Origin: Dermabacteraceae bacterium TAE3-ERU27
GTDB taxonomy: Bacteria > Actinomycetota > Actinomycetes > Actinomycetales > Dermabacteraceae
DNA: 64,000 bases
Direction: 5' to 3'
NCBI GenBank assembly: GCA_019218415.1
Contig: JAHUUL010000002.1
Span: 310,001 to 374,000 of the forward strand
The notes under the pieces were generated by a model that worked only from the letters and a program-made list of their open reading frames with translations, had not been told where the DNA came from and made no database searches. The translations under genes were made by a program, and so were the position numbers. Positions 1 through 9,000 of the stretch are shown piece after piece; within the stretch, counting starts at the first letter, position 1, and each line of letters starts with the position of its first letter.

Positions 1-727
1 TTTGCGCCTCGTCCAAAATCACGAAGGCATCGTTCAGGGTGCGCCCGCGCATGTAGGCAAGCGGGGCCACCTCGATAGTGCCCGCGCCCATCAGCCGGGG
101 AATCGACTCCGGATCCAGCATGTCGTGCAGGGCGTCGTAGAGCGGGCGCAGGTAGGGATCGATCTTTTCGTTCAGCGAACCGGGCAGGAAGCCCAGGCGC
201 TCCCCCGCCTCGACGGCGGGGCGGGTCAGAATGATCCGGTTAATTTTCTGCGCCAGCAGCGCCTGCACCGCCATCGCGACGGCCAGGTAGGTTTTGCCGG
301 TGCCTGCGGGTCCGATGCCAAACACCACGGTGTTATCGCGGATCGCGTCAACGTACTGTTTCTGCCCGATGGTCTTGGGTTTGATGGACTTGCCCCGCGC
401 CGACAGCACCGTGTCGGCCAGGACGCTGCGCACCTGCTCTTCGCGCAGCGCCGCATCACCGTAGAGGGCGGCGGCGCGCTGCACTACCTCGGCGCTAACC
501 TCCTCGCCCCTGGCTGCCGTTTCGATGAGCGCGGACACGATCCGCTGGGCGCGCTTTAGCGCCTCGCTATCGCCGCGCAGGGTCACGCGGTGGCCGCGCA
601 CCGATACGTCGGCGTCGGGCACGGTTTCTTCGAGCGCGCGCAGGGCGGCGTCGTTCGCCCCCAGCACGGCGAGCGGCTGCAGATGGTCGGGTATCGCCAG
701 ATAACGCTCTTCGACCTGTGCGCTCAT
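1..727 (-). CDS. phoH: PhoH family ATPase, C-terminus cut off by window edge
   Basis: PhoH-like cytosolic P-loop ATPase; the family is linked to RNA metabolism and in actinobacteria usually sits before ybeY. The first 242 residues are visible. They show an N-terminal region with KH-like character, then a Walker A motif GPAGTGKTYLA and a Walker B segment AFVILDEA near the window edge. The ATG at 725-727 overlaps the rsmE stop as ATGA, so it is translationally coupled as the fourth gene of the hrcA-dnaJ-rsmE-phoH operon. The rest of the gene (roughly 90-100 residues by family length) lies outside the window. The family assignment is firm; the precise cellular role is not settled for the family. 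Confidence 0.93.
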   Translation of the reverse strand, partial: MSAQVEERYLAIPDHLQPLAVLGANDAALRALEETVPDADVSVRGHRVTLRGDSEALKRAQRIVSALIETAARGEEVSAEVVQRAAALYGDAALREEQVRSVLADTVLSARGKSIKPKTIGQKQYVDAIRDNTVVFGIGPAGTGKTYLAVAMAVQALLAQKINRIILTRPAVEAGERLGFLPGSLNEKIDPYLRPLYDALHDMLDPESIPRLMGAGTIEVAPLAYMRGRTLNDAFVILDEAQ

Positions 728-1536
728 GCCCTATCCCCTTCGGTGTTCGTCTCTTCCCAGCGGCCCAGATGCGCTGCCAGTACGGCGAGCGCCACCGGCC
801 CTGCCGTGGAGGCGCGCAGCACCTCGCACCCCAGTAGGGTTTTTAGCGCCCCGGCCGCGCAGAACATCTCGGTTTCCTGCGGGCTTACTCCACCCTCGGG
901 GCCGACGATGAAAGCGATCTCGCTTGCCTGAGCCAGTTTATCGCCGCCCGCGCCGCTTACCAGGTGGCGGGTGAGGGGGATATCAGCTTCTTCGTGCAGC
1001 AGTAGGGTTACGCCGCCGTTTTCGCTGCGCGTCGCGATCTGTTTCGCGAGTAGGTTGCTGTCTACCGCGTCGGTCACTTCCGGGATGCTGCCGCGGCGGG
1101 ATTGTTTTACGGCGGCATCTACGGTGGCCTGCCATTTTTCCCTGCCGCGCGCGGCCTTGCTGCCTTTCCAGACCGATACGCAGCGCTGCGCCTGCCAGGG
1201 AGTGATCGCGTCCACGCCCAGTTCAGTGGCGGTTTCCACGGCCTGTTCGTCCCTGCCGCCCTTCGCGAGGGCCTGCACCAGGATGAGGCGCGGCCCGTTG
1301 TAGCGGTGGCTGGCGGGCGCGCTTAGCAGGCTGCACGCTAGGTGATCGCGCCCGGCTTCCGTCACCGCTGCTACCGCCTGGTTTCCGTGGCGGTCAGTGA
1401 GCAGGATTTCTTCTCCGCTGCGGATGCGGCTAACGCGCGCGGCGTGCCTGCCCTCTTCGCCGTCTAGCAACACGGCGGCTCCCGCGGCGAGGCCCGCGAG
1501 GGGCCTCGCCTCGTAAAGGAAGTTTTTGCGCGTCAT
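724..1536 (-). CDS. rsmE: 16S rRNA (uracil-1498-N3)-methyltransferase RsmE
   Basis: SPOUT-class methyltransferase that methylates N3 of U1498 in 16S rRNA using S-adenosylmethionine. The 270 residues match family length. An N-terminal PUA-like region (about 1-75, containing EGRHAARVSRIRSGEEI) precedes the knotted methyltransferase domain. The C-terminal SAM-binding segment reads AFIVGPEGGVSPQE followed by LGCEVLRASTAGPVAL, the family signature (LG..ILR.ETA in most members). The ATG overlaps the dnaJ stop by one base (TAATG) and the TGA overlaps the phoH start, so translation is coupled. Position after dnaJ is the usual one in actinobacteria. Confidence 0.95.
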   Translation of the reverse strand: MTRKNFLYEARPLAGLAAGAAVLLDGEEGRHAARVSRIRSGEEILLTDRHGNQAVAAVTEAGRDHLACSLLSAPASHRYNGPRLILVQALAKGGRDEQAVETATELGVDAITPWQAQRCVSVWKGSKAARGREKWQATVDAAVKQSRRGSIPEVTDAVDSNLLAKQIATRSENGGVTLLLHEEADIPLTRHLVSGAGGDKLAQASEIAFIVGPEGGVSPQETEMFCAAGALKTLLGCEVLRASTAGPVALAVLAAHLGRWEETNTEGDRA

Positions 1537-2645
1537 TAGCGGCCGTTGAACTTATCGCGTAGCCAGGAGAAAACGCCCTGTTCGGGAACCTTCGATTCGG
1601 GCTTTTCTTCTCCGCGCAGGGTTGCCAGTTCGCTCAGCAGCTCCCGCTGGCGCTCGTTCAGCTTGGTCGGCACCACGATCTTCAGGCTGACGCGGATATC
1701 GCCGCGCCTGCCGCTGGAGAGGCCGGTTACGCCCAGGCCGCGCAGGCGCACTTCGTCGCCCGGCTGGCTGCCCGCGGGCACCACTACCTCCTGGGGGCCG
1801 TCGAAGGTTTCCAGGGTGATGGTGGCGCCGAGCGCGGCGGCGGTCATGGGTAGTTCGAGCACGGTTTGCAGGTTGTCGCCCTCGCGTACGAAAACGGGGT
1901 GGCGTGCAACGTGGATCTCGATGAAGAGATCACCGGCGGGGCCGCCGGCCACGCCGGCCTCGCCCTCCGAGCGTAGGCGCAGCCGGACGCCGGTTTCCGC
2001 GCCTGCGGGAATCTTTACGCGCAGTTCGCGTTCGTCGCGCACGCGGCCGTAACCGGAGCATTCCACGCAGGGGTGTTCGATGATGTCTCCGTGCCCCTGG
2101 CAGGCGGAGCAGACGGTGACGGTAGCCATCTGACCGAGGAGCGACTGCACCACGCGCTGCACGTGTCCTTGTCCCTTACAGACGGTGCAGGTGACCGGCT
2201 TCGTGTCGGGTTCGCCGCAGGAGCCATAGCAGCGGGGGCAGACGGCGGCGCTGGTGAAGCGCACGGTCTTTTCTCCGCCCCGGATTACGTCGGCCAGTTC
2301 CACGCCCACGCGCTGTAGCAGGTCGCCGCCGCGCTGGGTGCGCGGGACCGGGCCCGCGTTGCGCTGCCCCATGCCGCCGGTGAACATGTCGAAGATGTCG
2401 GAGAAGCCCCCGAAGCCGCCCCCGCCCATGCCGCCGGGACCGCCGCCCATGTCGTACATGCGGCGCTTTTCCTCGTTGGCAAGGGTTTCGTAGGCCTGGG
2501 AGACGAGCTTGAACTTCTCGGCCGCGTCCGGATCGGGGTTTACGTCCGGGTGCAGGGTACGGGCCAGCTTGCGGTAAGCCTTTTTGATCTGGTCCTGGCT
2601 GGCGTCGCGGGATACCCCGAGAAGTTCGTAATAGTCCTCGTTCAT
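1536..2645 (-). CDS. dnaJ: Molecular chaperone DnaJ (HrcA-linked DnaJ2 type)
   Basis: Hsp40 co-chaperone that delivers unfolded proteins to DnaK and stimulates its ATPase. The J domain occupies residues 1-70 with the HPD motif in RTLHPDVNPD. A short Gly/Phe-rich linker (GGGPGGMGGGGFGGF) follows. The central zinc-binding region has four repeats: CPRCYGSCGE, CTVCKGQG, CSACQGHG and CVECSGYG. The first departs from CxxCxGxG, having CYGSCGE where CxGxG is expected. The C-terminal substrate-binding domain follows. A good ribosome site (AGGAAGAG) lies before ATG 2645, and hrcA ends 40 bp upstream, so the gene is probably under the CIRCE/HrcA control of that operon. Confidence 0.95.
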   Translation of the reverse strand: MNEDYYELLGVSRDASQDQIKKAYRKLARTLHPDVNPDPDAAEKFKLVSQAYETLANEEKRRMYDMGGGPGGMGGGGFGGFSDIFDMFTGGMGQRNAGPVPRTQRGGDLLQRVGVELADVIRGGEKTVRFTSAAVCPRCYGSCGEPDTKPVTCTVCKGQGHVQRVVQSLLGQMATVTVCSACQGHGDIIEHPCVECSGYGRVRDERELRVKIPAGAETGVRLRLRSEGEAGVAGGPAGDLFIEIHVARHPVFVREGDNLQTVLELPMTAAALGATITLETFDGPQEVVVPAGSQPGDEVRLRGLGVTGLSSGRRGDIRVSLKIVVPTKLNERQRELLSELATLRGEEKPESKVPEQGVFSWLRDKFNGR

Positions 2646-2685
2646 GCTCTTCCTGGTGGTGTGAAAATGGGGGTGCCTGGGCAGG

Positions 2686-3705
2686 CTACCCGACGAATCG
2701 TGAGATGTAGCGGGCGACGGCGCGCACCGAGCTGATGCCGGTGACGTAATCCATGCGGCTCGGCCCGAGAATGGCTAGGTGCGCGGCGGATCCGGGCGCG
2801 TCGGCCCTGCCGTAACCGGCGCTTACCAGCGCGGCAGAGGTGAGGGAAACGTCCTGCATTTCCTGGCCGATCCTGACCTCTACCTCTCCCGGTGTGGCCC
2901 GCATCTGGGAAAGCAGGCGCAGCAGCACGATCTGTTCTTCCACCGCGTCCAGCAGCGGCGCGATATCGGTGTGCGGGTCGATGCCGTAGCGGGCCAGGTT
3001 CGCGGTGCCCGCCATGATGAGGCGTTCCTCGCGGCGCGCATCGAGCAGTTCCTGCACGGCGCGCACGGTTTCGGCGGCCGCCTCGCGGTCGTGTTCCGGG
3101 TAGGCGGAGACCACTTCCTGCAGGGTTTTTTCCAGGGTGGTGACGCTGTGTCCGACGGCCGCGGCATTGATGCGGGTGCGTAGTTCGTGCAGGAACTTTT
3201 CGTCGCGCGGCTGCGCCAGTTCTACCGTGCGCTGATCCACGCGGCCAGAGTCGGTAATGAGCACCACCAGCGCGTGCCGCTCCCCCACCTTGACCAGTTC
3301 CACGTGCCGCACCTTCGCCTGGTTGAGCGACGGGTACTGCACCACGGCAACGTGATGGGTGAGCTGCGCGAGCAGCCTGACGGTGCGGGAGAGGACGTCG
3401 TCAAGGTCCCCCGCGCCCTCAAACAGCGAATTGATGGCGCGGCGTTCCGGCACCGAAAGCGGCTTCACCTGTGCGATGTGATCCACAAACACGCGGTAGC
3501 CCTTGTCGGTGGGTATTCTGCCCGCGGAGGTGTAGGGCTGGGTGATTAGGCCCTCGTCCTCCAGCACGGACATGTCGTTGCGCACGGTGGCCGGGGAAAC
3601 GCCCAGTTCGTGCCGTTCAAGTAGGGCCTTGGAGCCGACGGGTTCGCGGGTTGCCACGTAGTCCTCGACAATCGCGCCGAGAATCTGCAGTTTTCGCGCG
3701 TCCAC
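2686..3705 (-). CDS. hrcA: Heat-inducible transcription repressor HrcA
   Basis: DNA-binding repressor of class I heat-shock genes; it binds CIRCE and is tuned by GroEL in characterised bacteria. The N-terminal winged helix has the conserved run EPVGSKAL, SPATVRNDMSVLE and TSAGRIPTDKGYR; GAF-like and C-terminal domains follow. I place the start at GTG 3705 (VDARKLQILGAI), which matches homologue N-termini and follows a purine-rich AAAGGGGGAGG. An in-frame GTG at 3744 would add 13 residues but falls inside the CIRCE-like operator, which makes it unlikely. The protein is 339 residues from GTG 3705. First gene of the hrcA-dnaJ-rsmE-phoH operon. Confidence 0.94.
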   Translation of the reverse strand: MDARKLQILGAIVEDYVATREPVGSKALLERHELGVSPATVRNDMSVLEDEGLITQPYTSAGRIPTDKGYRVFVDHIAQVKPLSVPERRAINSLFEGAGDLDDVLSRTVRLLAQLTHHVAVVQYPSLNQAKVRHVELVKVGERHALVVLITDSGRVDQRTVELAQPRDEKFLHELRTRINAAAVGHSVTTLEKTLQEVVSAYPEHDREAAAETVRAVQELLDARREERLIMAGTANLARYGIDPHTDIAPLLDAVEEQIVLLRLLSQMRATPGEVEVRIGQEMQDVSLTSAALVSAGYGRADAPGSAAHLAILGPSRMDYVTGISSVRAVARYISRFVG

Positions 3706-3737
3706 GCCTCCCCCTTTGCTGTCCCGTTTCCTACCCT

Positions 3738-3764
3738 TTGGCACTCTATGCCCGTCAGTGCTAA
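3738..3764. promoter_or_regulatory. CIRCE-like HrcA operator
   Basis: The two 9-base arms are TTGGCACTC and CAGTGCTAA, separated by exactly 9 bases. The CIRCE consensus is TTAGCACTC-N9-GAGTGCTAA, so there is one mismatch per arm. The site lies 33-59 bp upstream of the preferred hrcA start at 3705, the place expected for autoregulation. The match is visible in the sequence; binding is inferred from the family. Confidence 0.88.
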
Positions 3765-3865
3765 CTCTAACGAATTAAGCGCCGCGTGTGTGTCACGTTC
3801 ACCGGGAACGAAACTGCTAACGTTCCACGGGTAACCTTCCCCGCCGCAGTATTTTCGGAGCCACC

Positions 3866-4723
3866 ATGCACGACCGTTACGGATCAGACGTCCTTGGGCA
3901 AAAGAACGCCCCGCGTAAGCCCGCCGTGCCGCAGTGCCCGGCCCGGATCGGGCTGGTGATAGAGGACGCGGCGAGCGGCTGGTGCGGCGCGATCCTGCGC
4001 GTGGAAAAGATCGGCGGCGCGCACGTGGTGGAGCTGGAGGACGCGCGCGGGCGCACCCGTGCGTTCCCGCTCGGGCCGGGCTTCCTGCTGGAGGGCAGGC
4101 CCGTCGTGCTGGTGCAGGACAGGCCGGCCAAGCCCGCGAGCAGCACACCGCTGCGCAGCGCCTCCGGTTCCGTGCACGTGGCGGGCGTGGGTGCGCGGGT
4201 GGCGCGCGGCTCTCGCATCTGGGTGGAGGGCAAGCATGACGCGGAACTGGTGGAGAAGGTGTGGGGGCACGACCTGCGCATCGAGGGCGTCGTGGTGGAA
4301 CAGCTGGACGGCGCAGACAACCTGCGCGAGCTGGTGGCGGACTTCGCGCCTACCCCGCAGCGGCGGCTCGGGGTGTTGCTGGATCACATGGTGGACGGCT
4401 CCAAAGAAAGCCGGATCGCCCGCGAGGTAATGACGCTGCCGGGCGCGCGCGAAAACGTGCTCGTGATCGGGCACCCGTTCATCGATATTTGGCAGGCGGT
4501 GAAGCCGCAGCGCGTCGGTCTGCGGGCATGGCCCCACGTGCCGCGCGGAACAGACATTAAGAAGGGCACGTTGCGGGCGCTCGGCTGGCCCTGTGCAGAG
4601 CAGGTCGACATCGCGGAGGGGTGGCAGCGCATCCTCGCCAGCGTGCGCCACTACGGTGACCTTGACCCGGCTCTGATCGGTCGCGTCGAAGAACTGATCG
4701 ACTGGGTGACGGTCCCCGTTTAA
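3866..4723 (+). CDS. DUF3097 domain-containing protein
   Basis: Actinobacterial conserved protein of unknown function, 285 residues, no signal peptide or membrane span. After a short basic N-terminus the segment SRIWVEGKHDAELVEKVWGHDLR has the acidic spacing of a TOPRIM-like fold, and VLLDHMVDGSKESRIA and VLVIGHPFIDIWQAVKP follow; these are hallmark stretches of DUF3097. It is transcribed divergently from hrcA with a 160-bp intergenic region that holds the CIRCE-like site. A nuclease or primase-like role would be speculation from the TOPRIM resemblance only. Confidence 0.88.
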   Translation: MHDRYGSDVLGQKNAPRKPAVPQCPARIGLVIEDAASGWCGAILRVEKIGGAHVVELEDARGRTRAFPLGPGFLLEGRPVVLVQDRPAKPASSTPLRSASGSVHVAGVGARVARGSRIWVEGKHDAELVEKVWGHDLRIEGVVVEQLDGADNLRELVADFAPTPQRRLGVLLDHMVDGSKESRIAREVMTLPGARENVLVIGHPFIDIWQAVKPQRVGLRAWPHVPRGTDIKKGTLRALGWPCAEQVDIAEGWQRILASVRHYGDLDPALIGRVEELIDWVTVPV

Positions 4724-4746
4724 CAGGACGACCACGTATATGGTGA

Positions 4747-4770
4747 CACCGCTGTAGGGCGGTGGTTTTC
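4747..4770. terminator. Bidirectional rho-independent terminator candidate
   Basis: CACCGC at 4747-4752 pairs with GCGGTG at 4759-4764 across a 6-base loop and is followed by TTTT. It sits between the convergent ends of the DUF3097 gene and hemW. Confidence 0.6.
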
Positions 4771-4775
4771 GGTTC

Positions 4776-5924
4776 TTACGCAACCAAATCGCGCACGATC
4801 GCGTCGGCCAACAGCCTGCCCGCGTCGGTCACGATCAGCCTGCCCGCGTCGTAGGCGTCGGCACGCAGCAGGCCGCGCTTGACGTAGCCGCGCGCCGTGG
4901 CGTGCTGCTGCGCCGTGAGCGGTGCGGCGGAAATCCCCTCGGCCATGCGCAGGCCGAGCATGATGTATTCGAGGTCGCGATCTTCGCGGGTAAGGGTTTC
5001 GCTGCCCTCGCGCGGCAGCTTGTCCTGCGCGATCAAGCCCGCGTAGCGGCGGGGATGCTTCACGTTCCAGGAGCGCACGCCGTCCCGGTGCCCGTGCGCG
5101 CCGGGGCCGATCCCCCACCAGTCACTACCGCGCCAGTAGGCGATGTTGTGGCGGCAGCGGGCCTCCTCGCTGCGCGCAAAGTTAGATACCTCGTACCAGT
5201 CGTACCCGGCGGCCGCCAGCATTTCGTTTGCCAGTTCGTACATATCGGCCATCAGATCCACGTCGGGCTGCGGAATCTCTCCCCGGCGTAGCTTTCGCGC
5301 CATCGCCGTGTTGCCCTCGATGATCAGCGAATAGGCCGAGATGTGCGCCGGTTCCAGCGCGATTGCTTCTTCCAGCGAGCGCCGCCAGTCAGCCAGGCTT
5401 TCGCCCGGGGTGCCGTAGATCAGATCGACGGAGGTTTGCAGCCCGAGGGCTTTCGCGGCGCGCACAGTTTGGCCAACCCGTTCCGGTTTGTGGGTGCGAT
5501 CCAGGGTGCGCAGCACGTGGGGCACGGCAGACTGCATGCCGACGCTGACGCGGGTCAGCCCCGCAGCGGCCAGGATCTCCAGGCCCGCGGGCGTCACCGA
5601 GTCCGGGTTCGCTTCCGTGGTCACCTCCGCGCCAGGCGCGAGCGGCAGCAGGGAGGTCAGGTGGCGCAGCATCGCCGCCAGGTCCTCGGCGGGCAGCAGC
5701 GTCGGCGTGCCGCCCCCGAAAAAGACGGTACTCAGCTGCGTGTATTCGTATCCGGCCGCGAGATCGTCGGCCAGGGTCAGATCCATCTCCCGCATAGCCT
5801 GCACCGGGTATTCCGCGCGGCTACCACCACCGCCCAAATCCTCTGCGGTGTAGGTGTTGAAGTCACAGTAGCCGCAACGGACGGCGCAGAACGGGATATG
5901 CAGGTAGACCGAGAGGTCGCGCAC
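4776..5924 (-). CDS. hemW: Radical SAM HemW (heme chaperone, formerly HemN-like)
   Basis: Radical SAM enzyme of the HemW group, which binds heme and probably inserts it into respiratory enzymes; often misnamed oxygen-independent coproporphyrinogen oxidase. The iron-sulfur motif is HIPFCAVRCGYCDFNTY (CxxxCxxC with the extra CxF). FFGGGTPTLL, EANPDS and YSLIIEGNTAMAR follow, as in the family. I take GTG 5924, one base after the lepA stop codon, giving about 382 residues. An in-frame GTG at 5954 inside lepA would add ten residues but has no ribosome site. Co-transcription with lepA is a common actinobacterial arrangement; the window also contains a heme-copper oxidase that needs heme insertion. 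Confidence 0.9.
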   Translation of the reverse strand: MRDLSVYLHIPFCAVRCGYCDFNTYTAEDLGGGGSRAEYPVQAMREMDLTLADDLAAGYEYTQLSTVFFGGGTPTLLPAEDLAAMLRHLTSLLPLAPGAEVTTEANPDSVTPAGLEILAAAGLTRVSVGMQSAVPHVLRTLDRTHKPERVGQTVRAAKALGLQTSVDLIYGTPGESLADWRRSLEEAIALEPAHISAYSLIIEGNTAMARKLRRGEIPQPDVDLMADMYELANEMLAAAGYDWYEVSNFARSEEARCRHNIAYWRGSDWWGIGPGAHGHRDGVRSWNVKHPRRYAGLIAQDKLPREGSETLTREDRDLEYIMLGLRMAEGISAAPLTAQQHATARGYVKRGLLRADAYDAGRLIVTDAGRLLADAIVRDLVA

Positions 5925-5925
5925 G

Positions 5926-7818
5926 CTACTTCTTCGCTTTGGCGTCCCCGCCACCGTCGGAAGAAAGCGCGGCGATGAAGGCCTCCTGCGGCACCTCTAC
6001 GCTGCCAATGTTCTTCATGCGCTTCTTGCCCTCTTTCTGCTTTTCCAGCAGCTTGCGCTTACGGGAAATGTCGCCGCCGTAGCACTTGGAGAGAACGTCC
6101 TTGCGCAGCGCGCGGATATTTTCGCGGGCGATGATACGCGAGCCGATGGCAGCCTGAATCGGCACCTCGAACTGCTGGCGCGGAATCAGGTTCTTGAGCT
6201 TGCCTGCCATCTCCACGCCGTAGCTGTAGGCCTTGTCGCGGTGCACGATCGCGCTGAACGCGTCCACCGTCTCGCCCTGCAGCAGAATGTCCACCTTCAC
6301 CAGGTCGGATGCCTGTTCGCCGGATACGTCGTAGTCCAGCGAGGCGTAGCCCTTGGTGCGGGATTTCAGCTGGTCGAAGAAATCGAACACGATCTCCGCG
6401 AGCGGCAGCGTGTAGCGCAGCTCCACGCGGTCCTCGGAGAGGTAGTCCATGCCCTGCAGGGTGCCGCGCCGCTGCTGGCACAGCTCCATGATGGTGCCGA
6501 CATAGTCGCTGGGAGCGAGGATCGTCGATTTCACGATCGGTTCGCGGATCTCGTGCACCTTGCCGCCGGGGAAATCGGACGGGTTCAGAACCTCGATCTC
6601 GCTGCGGTCCTCCATGGTGACGTTGTAGACCACGGAGGGGGCGGTGGAGATCAGGTCGAGGTTGAATTCGCGCTCCAGACGTTCGCGCACGATCTCCAGG
6701 TGCAGCAGGCCGAGGAAGCCGCAGCGGAACCCGAACCCGAGCGCGGTCGAAGTTTCGGGCTCGTAAACCAACGCGGCGTCATTCAGCTTCAGCTTGTCGA
6801 GCGCGTCGCGCAGCACCGGGTAGTCGGAGCCGTCGATCGGGAACAGACCCGAGAACACCATCGGCTTCGGGTCGGAATAGCCGCCGAGCGCCTCTTGCGC
6901 TCCCTTGCGGGCCGACGTCACCGTGTCGCCCACCTTCGACTGCCGCACGTCCTTCACGCCGGTAATCAGGTAGCCGACCTCGCCCACGCCCAGTCCCTTG
7001 GTGGGCATCGGTTCGGGAGAGATAACGCCGATTTCAAGCAGTTCGTGCTGCGCGCCGGTGGACATCATGGCGATGCGCTCGCGCGGTTTCAGTTCGCCGT
7101 CCACCACGCGCACGTAGGTGACGACGCCCCGGAAGGTGTCGTACACGGAGTCGAAGATCATGGCGCGGCAGGGCGCGTCGGCGTCTCCCACCGGGGCGGG
7201 CAGGGTCTTGACCACGTGATCGAGCAATTCCGCCACGCCCACGCCGGTCTTGCCGGAAACCTTCAGTACGTCGGCCGGGTCGCAGCCGACAAGCTGCGCG
7301 ATCTCCGCCGCGTACTTGTCGGGATCAGCCGCCGGGAGGTCGATCTTGTTCAGCACCGGAATGATGGTGAGGTCGTTTTCCATCGCCAGGTACAGGTTCG
7401 CCAGCGTCTGGGCCTCGATGCCCTGCGCGGCGTCCACCAGCAGGATCGCTCCCTCGCAGGCGGCCAGCGAACGGGACACCTCGTAGGTGAAGTCCACGTG
7501 ACCGGGGGTGTCGATCATGTTCAGCGCGAAAGGCTGCTCCCCCTGGCCGTCGCCGAGGTCAACCGACCAGGGCATGCGCACGGCCTGGCTCTTCACGGTG
7601 ATGCCGCGCTCGCGCTCGATGTCCATCCGGTCCAGGTACTGGGCGCGCATGGCGCGCTCGTCGACTACGCCGGTGAGCTGCAGCATCCTGTCGGCCAGGG
7701 TCGATTTACCGTGGTCGATGTGGGCGATGATGCAGAAGTTCCGGATGCGTTCGACCGGGGTGGATGCGGGGGCAATAATCCGCGCGGCAGATTCGTCTAT
7801 CCTCGGCGTCACCGACAC
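5926..7818 (-). CDS. lepA: Elongation factor 4 (LepA)
   Basis: Ribosome-associated translational GTPase linked to back-translocation and 30S biogenesis. 630 residues, slightly longer than the approximately 600 of most LepA. GTPase motifs in order: [10 protein letters not shown] (G1), [10 protein letters not shown] (G2), DTPGHVDF (G3), NKIDLP (G4) and the G5 region KVSGKTG. The conserved C-terminal LepA domain contains [20 protein letters not shown] and [20 protein letters not shown]. First gene of a lepA-hemW unit, divergent from the PemK/MazF-like gene. The start is ATG 7818; residues 1-25 precede the conserved [15 protein letters not shown]. Confidence 0.97.
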   Translation of the reverse strand: MSVTPRIDESAARIIAPASTPVERIRNFCIIAHIDHGKSTLADRMLQLTGVVDERAMRAQYLDRMDIERERGITVKSQAVRMPWSVDLGDGQGEQPFALNMIDTPGHVDFTYEVSRSLAACEGAILLVDAAQGIEAQTLANLYLAMENDLTIIPVLNKIDLPAADPDKYAAEIAQLVGCDPADVLKVSGKTGVGVAELLDHVVKTLPAPVGDADAPCRAMIFDSVYDTFRGVVTYVRVVDGELKPRERIAMMSTGAQHELLEIGVISPEPMPTKGLGVGEVGYLITGVKDVRQSKVGDTVTSARKGAQEALGGYSDPKPMVFSGLFPIDGSDYPVLRDALDKLKLNDAALVYEPETSTALGFGFRCGFLGLLHLEIVRERLEREFNLDLISTAPSVVYNVTMEDRSEIEVLNPSDFPGGKVHEIREPIVKSTILAPSDYVGTIMELCQQRRGTLQGMDYLSEDRVELRYTLPLAEIVFDFFDQLKSRTKGYASLDYDVSGEQASDLVKVDILLQGETVDAFSAIVHRDKAYSYGVEMAGKLKNLIPRQQFEVPIQAAIGSRIIARENIRALRKDVLSKCYGGDISRKRKLLEKQKEGKKRMKNIGSVEVPQEAFIAALSSDGGGDAKAKK

Positions 7819-7885
7819 TCAGTCCTTTCAGGGCAAACTTGCTAACGCTTAATCGTCTCATGTTCCGCCCGCGTAGCATGTCCCT

Positions 7886-8428
7886 ATGTCTATCTGGAAT
7901 GAGATTGTTCGCCTTCTGCAGCGTATTCTGCGCAGCCCCGAGGTGCGCCGGGCGGCCCGGCGCATGGCGCGCGAAGCGCTCGGAGACAAGAGCCCGCAGC
8001 GCAGCGGCCCGCGCGGCAGGCCCGCCGCAGACCGCCCGGCGGGCAAGCCGCTGCGCATCAGCTACTCCCCCGTGGACGACGACAAGGCCGATCCGGGAGA
8101 GATTGTTTGGGCGTGGGTGCCTTTCGAGGAGGATGCAAGCAAGGGCAAGGACCGCCCCGTGCTGGTACTGGCCCGCGAGGCCGGTGACCTGGTGTGTCTG
8201 ATGCTGACCTCGCGCGATCGCGGCCGGGGAGTCCACACCGACCGCCACGGCAACACCTGGGGAGACATCGGCACCGGCCCCTGGGATAAGCAGGGGCGCC
8301 CCAGCGAGGTGCGCATTAATCGCCTGCTGCGCATCGACCCGGACAACGTGCGCCGCGAGGGGGCCCGACTGGACAGGCGACGCTTCGATCTGGTGGCCGA
8401 CGAGACCCGCAGGCTGCACCGCTGGTGA
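7886..8428 (+). CDS. PemK/MazF-family protein, no visible antitoxin
   Basis: 180-residue protein. The N-terminal 75 residues are helical and basic (MSIWNEIVRLLQRIL, RRAARRMAREAL). The C-terminal 110 residues have the PemK/MazF fold signature: GEIVWAWVPFEE, KDRPVLVLARE, CLMLTSRD and INRLLRIDPDNVRREGARLDRRRFDLV. Classical members are mRNA-cleaving toxins, but this chromosomal version between lepA and rpsT is a fixed actinobacterial neighbour with no antitoxin gene next to it, so a housekeeping role is as likely. A -10-like TAGCAT (7874-7879) ends 6 bases before the ATG with no Shine-Dalgarno between, so the transcript may be leaderless. Confidence 0.82.
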   Translation: MSIWNEIVRLLQRILRSPEVRRAARRMAREALGDKSPQRSGPRGRPAADRPAGKPLRISYSPVDDDKADPGEIVWAWVPFEEDASKGKDRPVLVLAREAGDLVCLMLTSRDRGRGVHTDRHGNTWGDIGTGPWDKQGRPSEVRINRLLRIDPDNVRREGARLDRRRFDLVADETRRLHRW

Positions 8429-8721
8429 CGGATACCACGGCGCGGAGGCGAACCCGCCGAGCGCGCCGGGTAGTTTTTGCCCGGTTCTCTGATAGGGTCT
8501 TCTCTTGTATGTGTGAACATACCGCTTGCCGTATGGCTAGGCGGCCGCATCAACCGTGTCCGGTGCGCGCCAGCTAAACCTGCTGCGGGCGTGTTGTCCG
8601 CGTGTCTCGCGGATAACGGCGTCTCCAGGCGAGTCCCCACCGCCATGTCCCCGCCGCTATCCACCCTTGTTACACACGGACCGTTCCACGAAGTAGACCA
8701 CAGATAGGGAAGCGTGCCGTC

Positions 8722-8988
8722 ATGGCCAACATTAAGTCGCAGATCAAGCGGATCAAGACCAACGAGAAGGCTCGCCAGCGCAACAAGGCGTACAAGAGCG
8801 AGCTGAAGACCTACGTGCGCGAGGTGCGCACCGCGGTTGCCGAGGGCGATGCCGCTACCGCTGGCGAGGCCCTGAAGAAGGCCAACCGCAAGCTCGATAA
8901 GGCTGTCACCAAGGGTGTCATCCACAAGAACCAGGCCGCGAACCGCAAGTCGGGCCTCGCGAAGCTGGTCGGCAAGCTCGAGAAGTAA
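8722..8988 (+). CDS. rpsT: 30S ribosomal protein S20
   Basis: Primary 16S rRNA-binding protein of the small subunit. 88 residues, starts [18 protein letters not shown] and ends in the basic helix [13 protein letters not shown], the full family pattern. AGGGAAG upstream is a plausible ribosome site, at rather long spacing (about 11 bases). The 293-bp region before it (8429-8721) holds no other gene that I can support and probably carries the promoter and leader; S20 genes are often autoregulated, but no specific structure could be assigned by eye. A strong terminator follows directly. Confidence 0.98.
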   Translation: MANIKSQIKRIKTNEKARQRNKAYKSELKTYVREVRTAVAEGDAATAGEALKKANRKLDKAVTKGVIHKNQAANRKSGLAKLVGKLEK

Positions 8989-9000
8989 GCTTCTCGGCTT

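Noticed and set aside
3706-3744. GTG 3744 as hrcA start
   Set aside because: Falls inside the CIRCE-like operator and adds residues not seen in homologues; GTG 3705 is preferred.
6241-7845. 534-codon rightward frame opposite lepA
   Set aside because: Antisense shadow of a highly conserved GTPase; low-complexity His/Val/Gly composition.
8429-8721. tRNA or riboswitch in the rpsT leader
   Set aside because: No cloverleaf, T-loop consensus or recognisable aptamer core could be found by eye.
8062-8925. Leftward 287-codon frame across the PemK/MazF gene and rpsT
   Set aside because: Would overlap both real genes; its C-terminal part is the reverse of conserved coding sequence.
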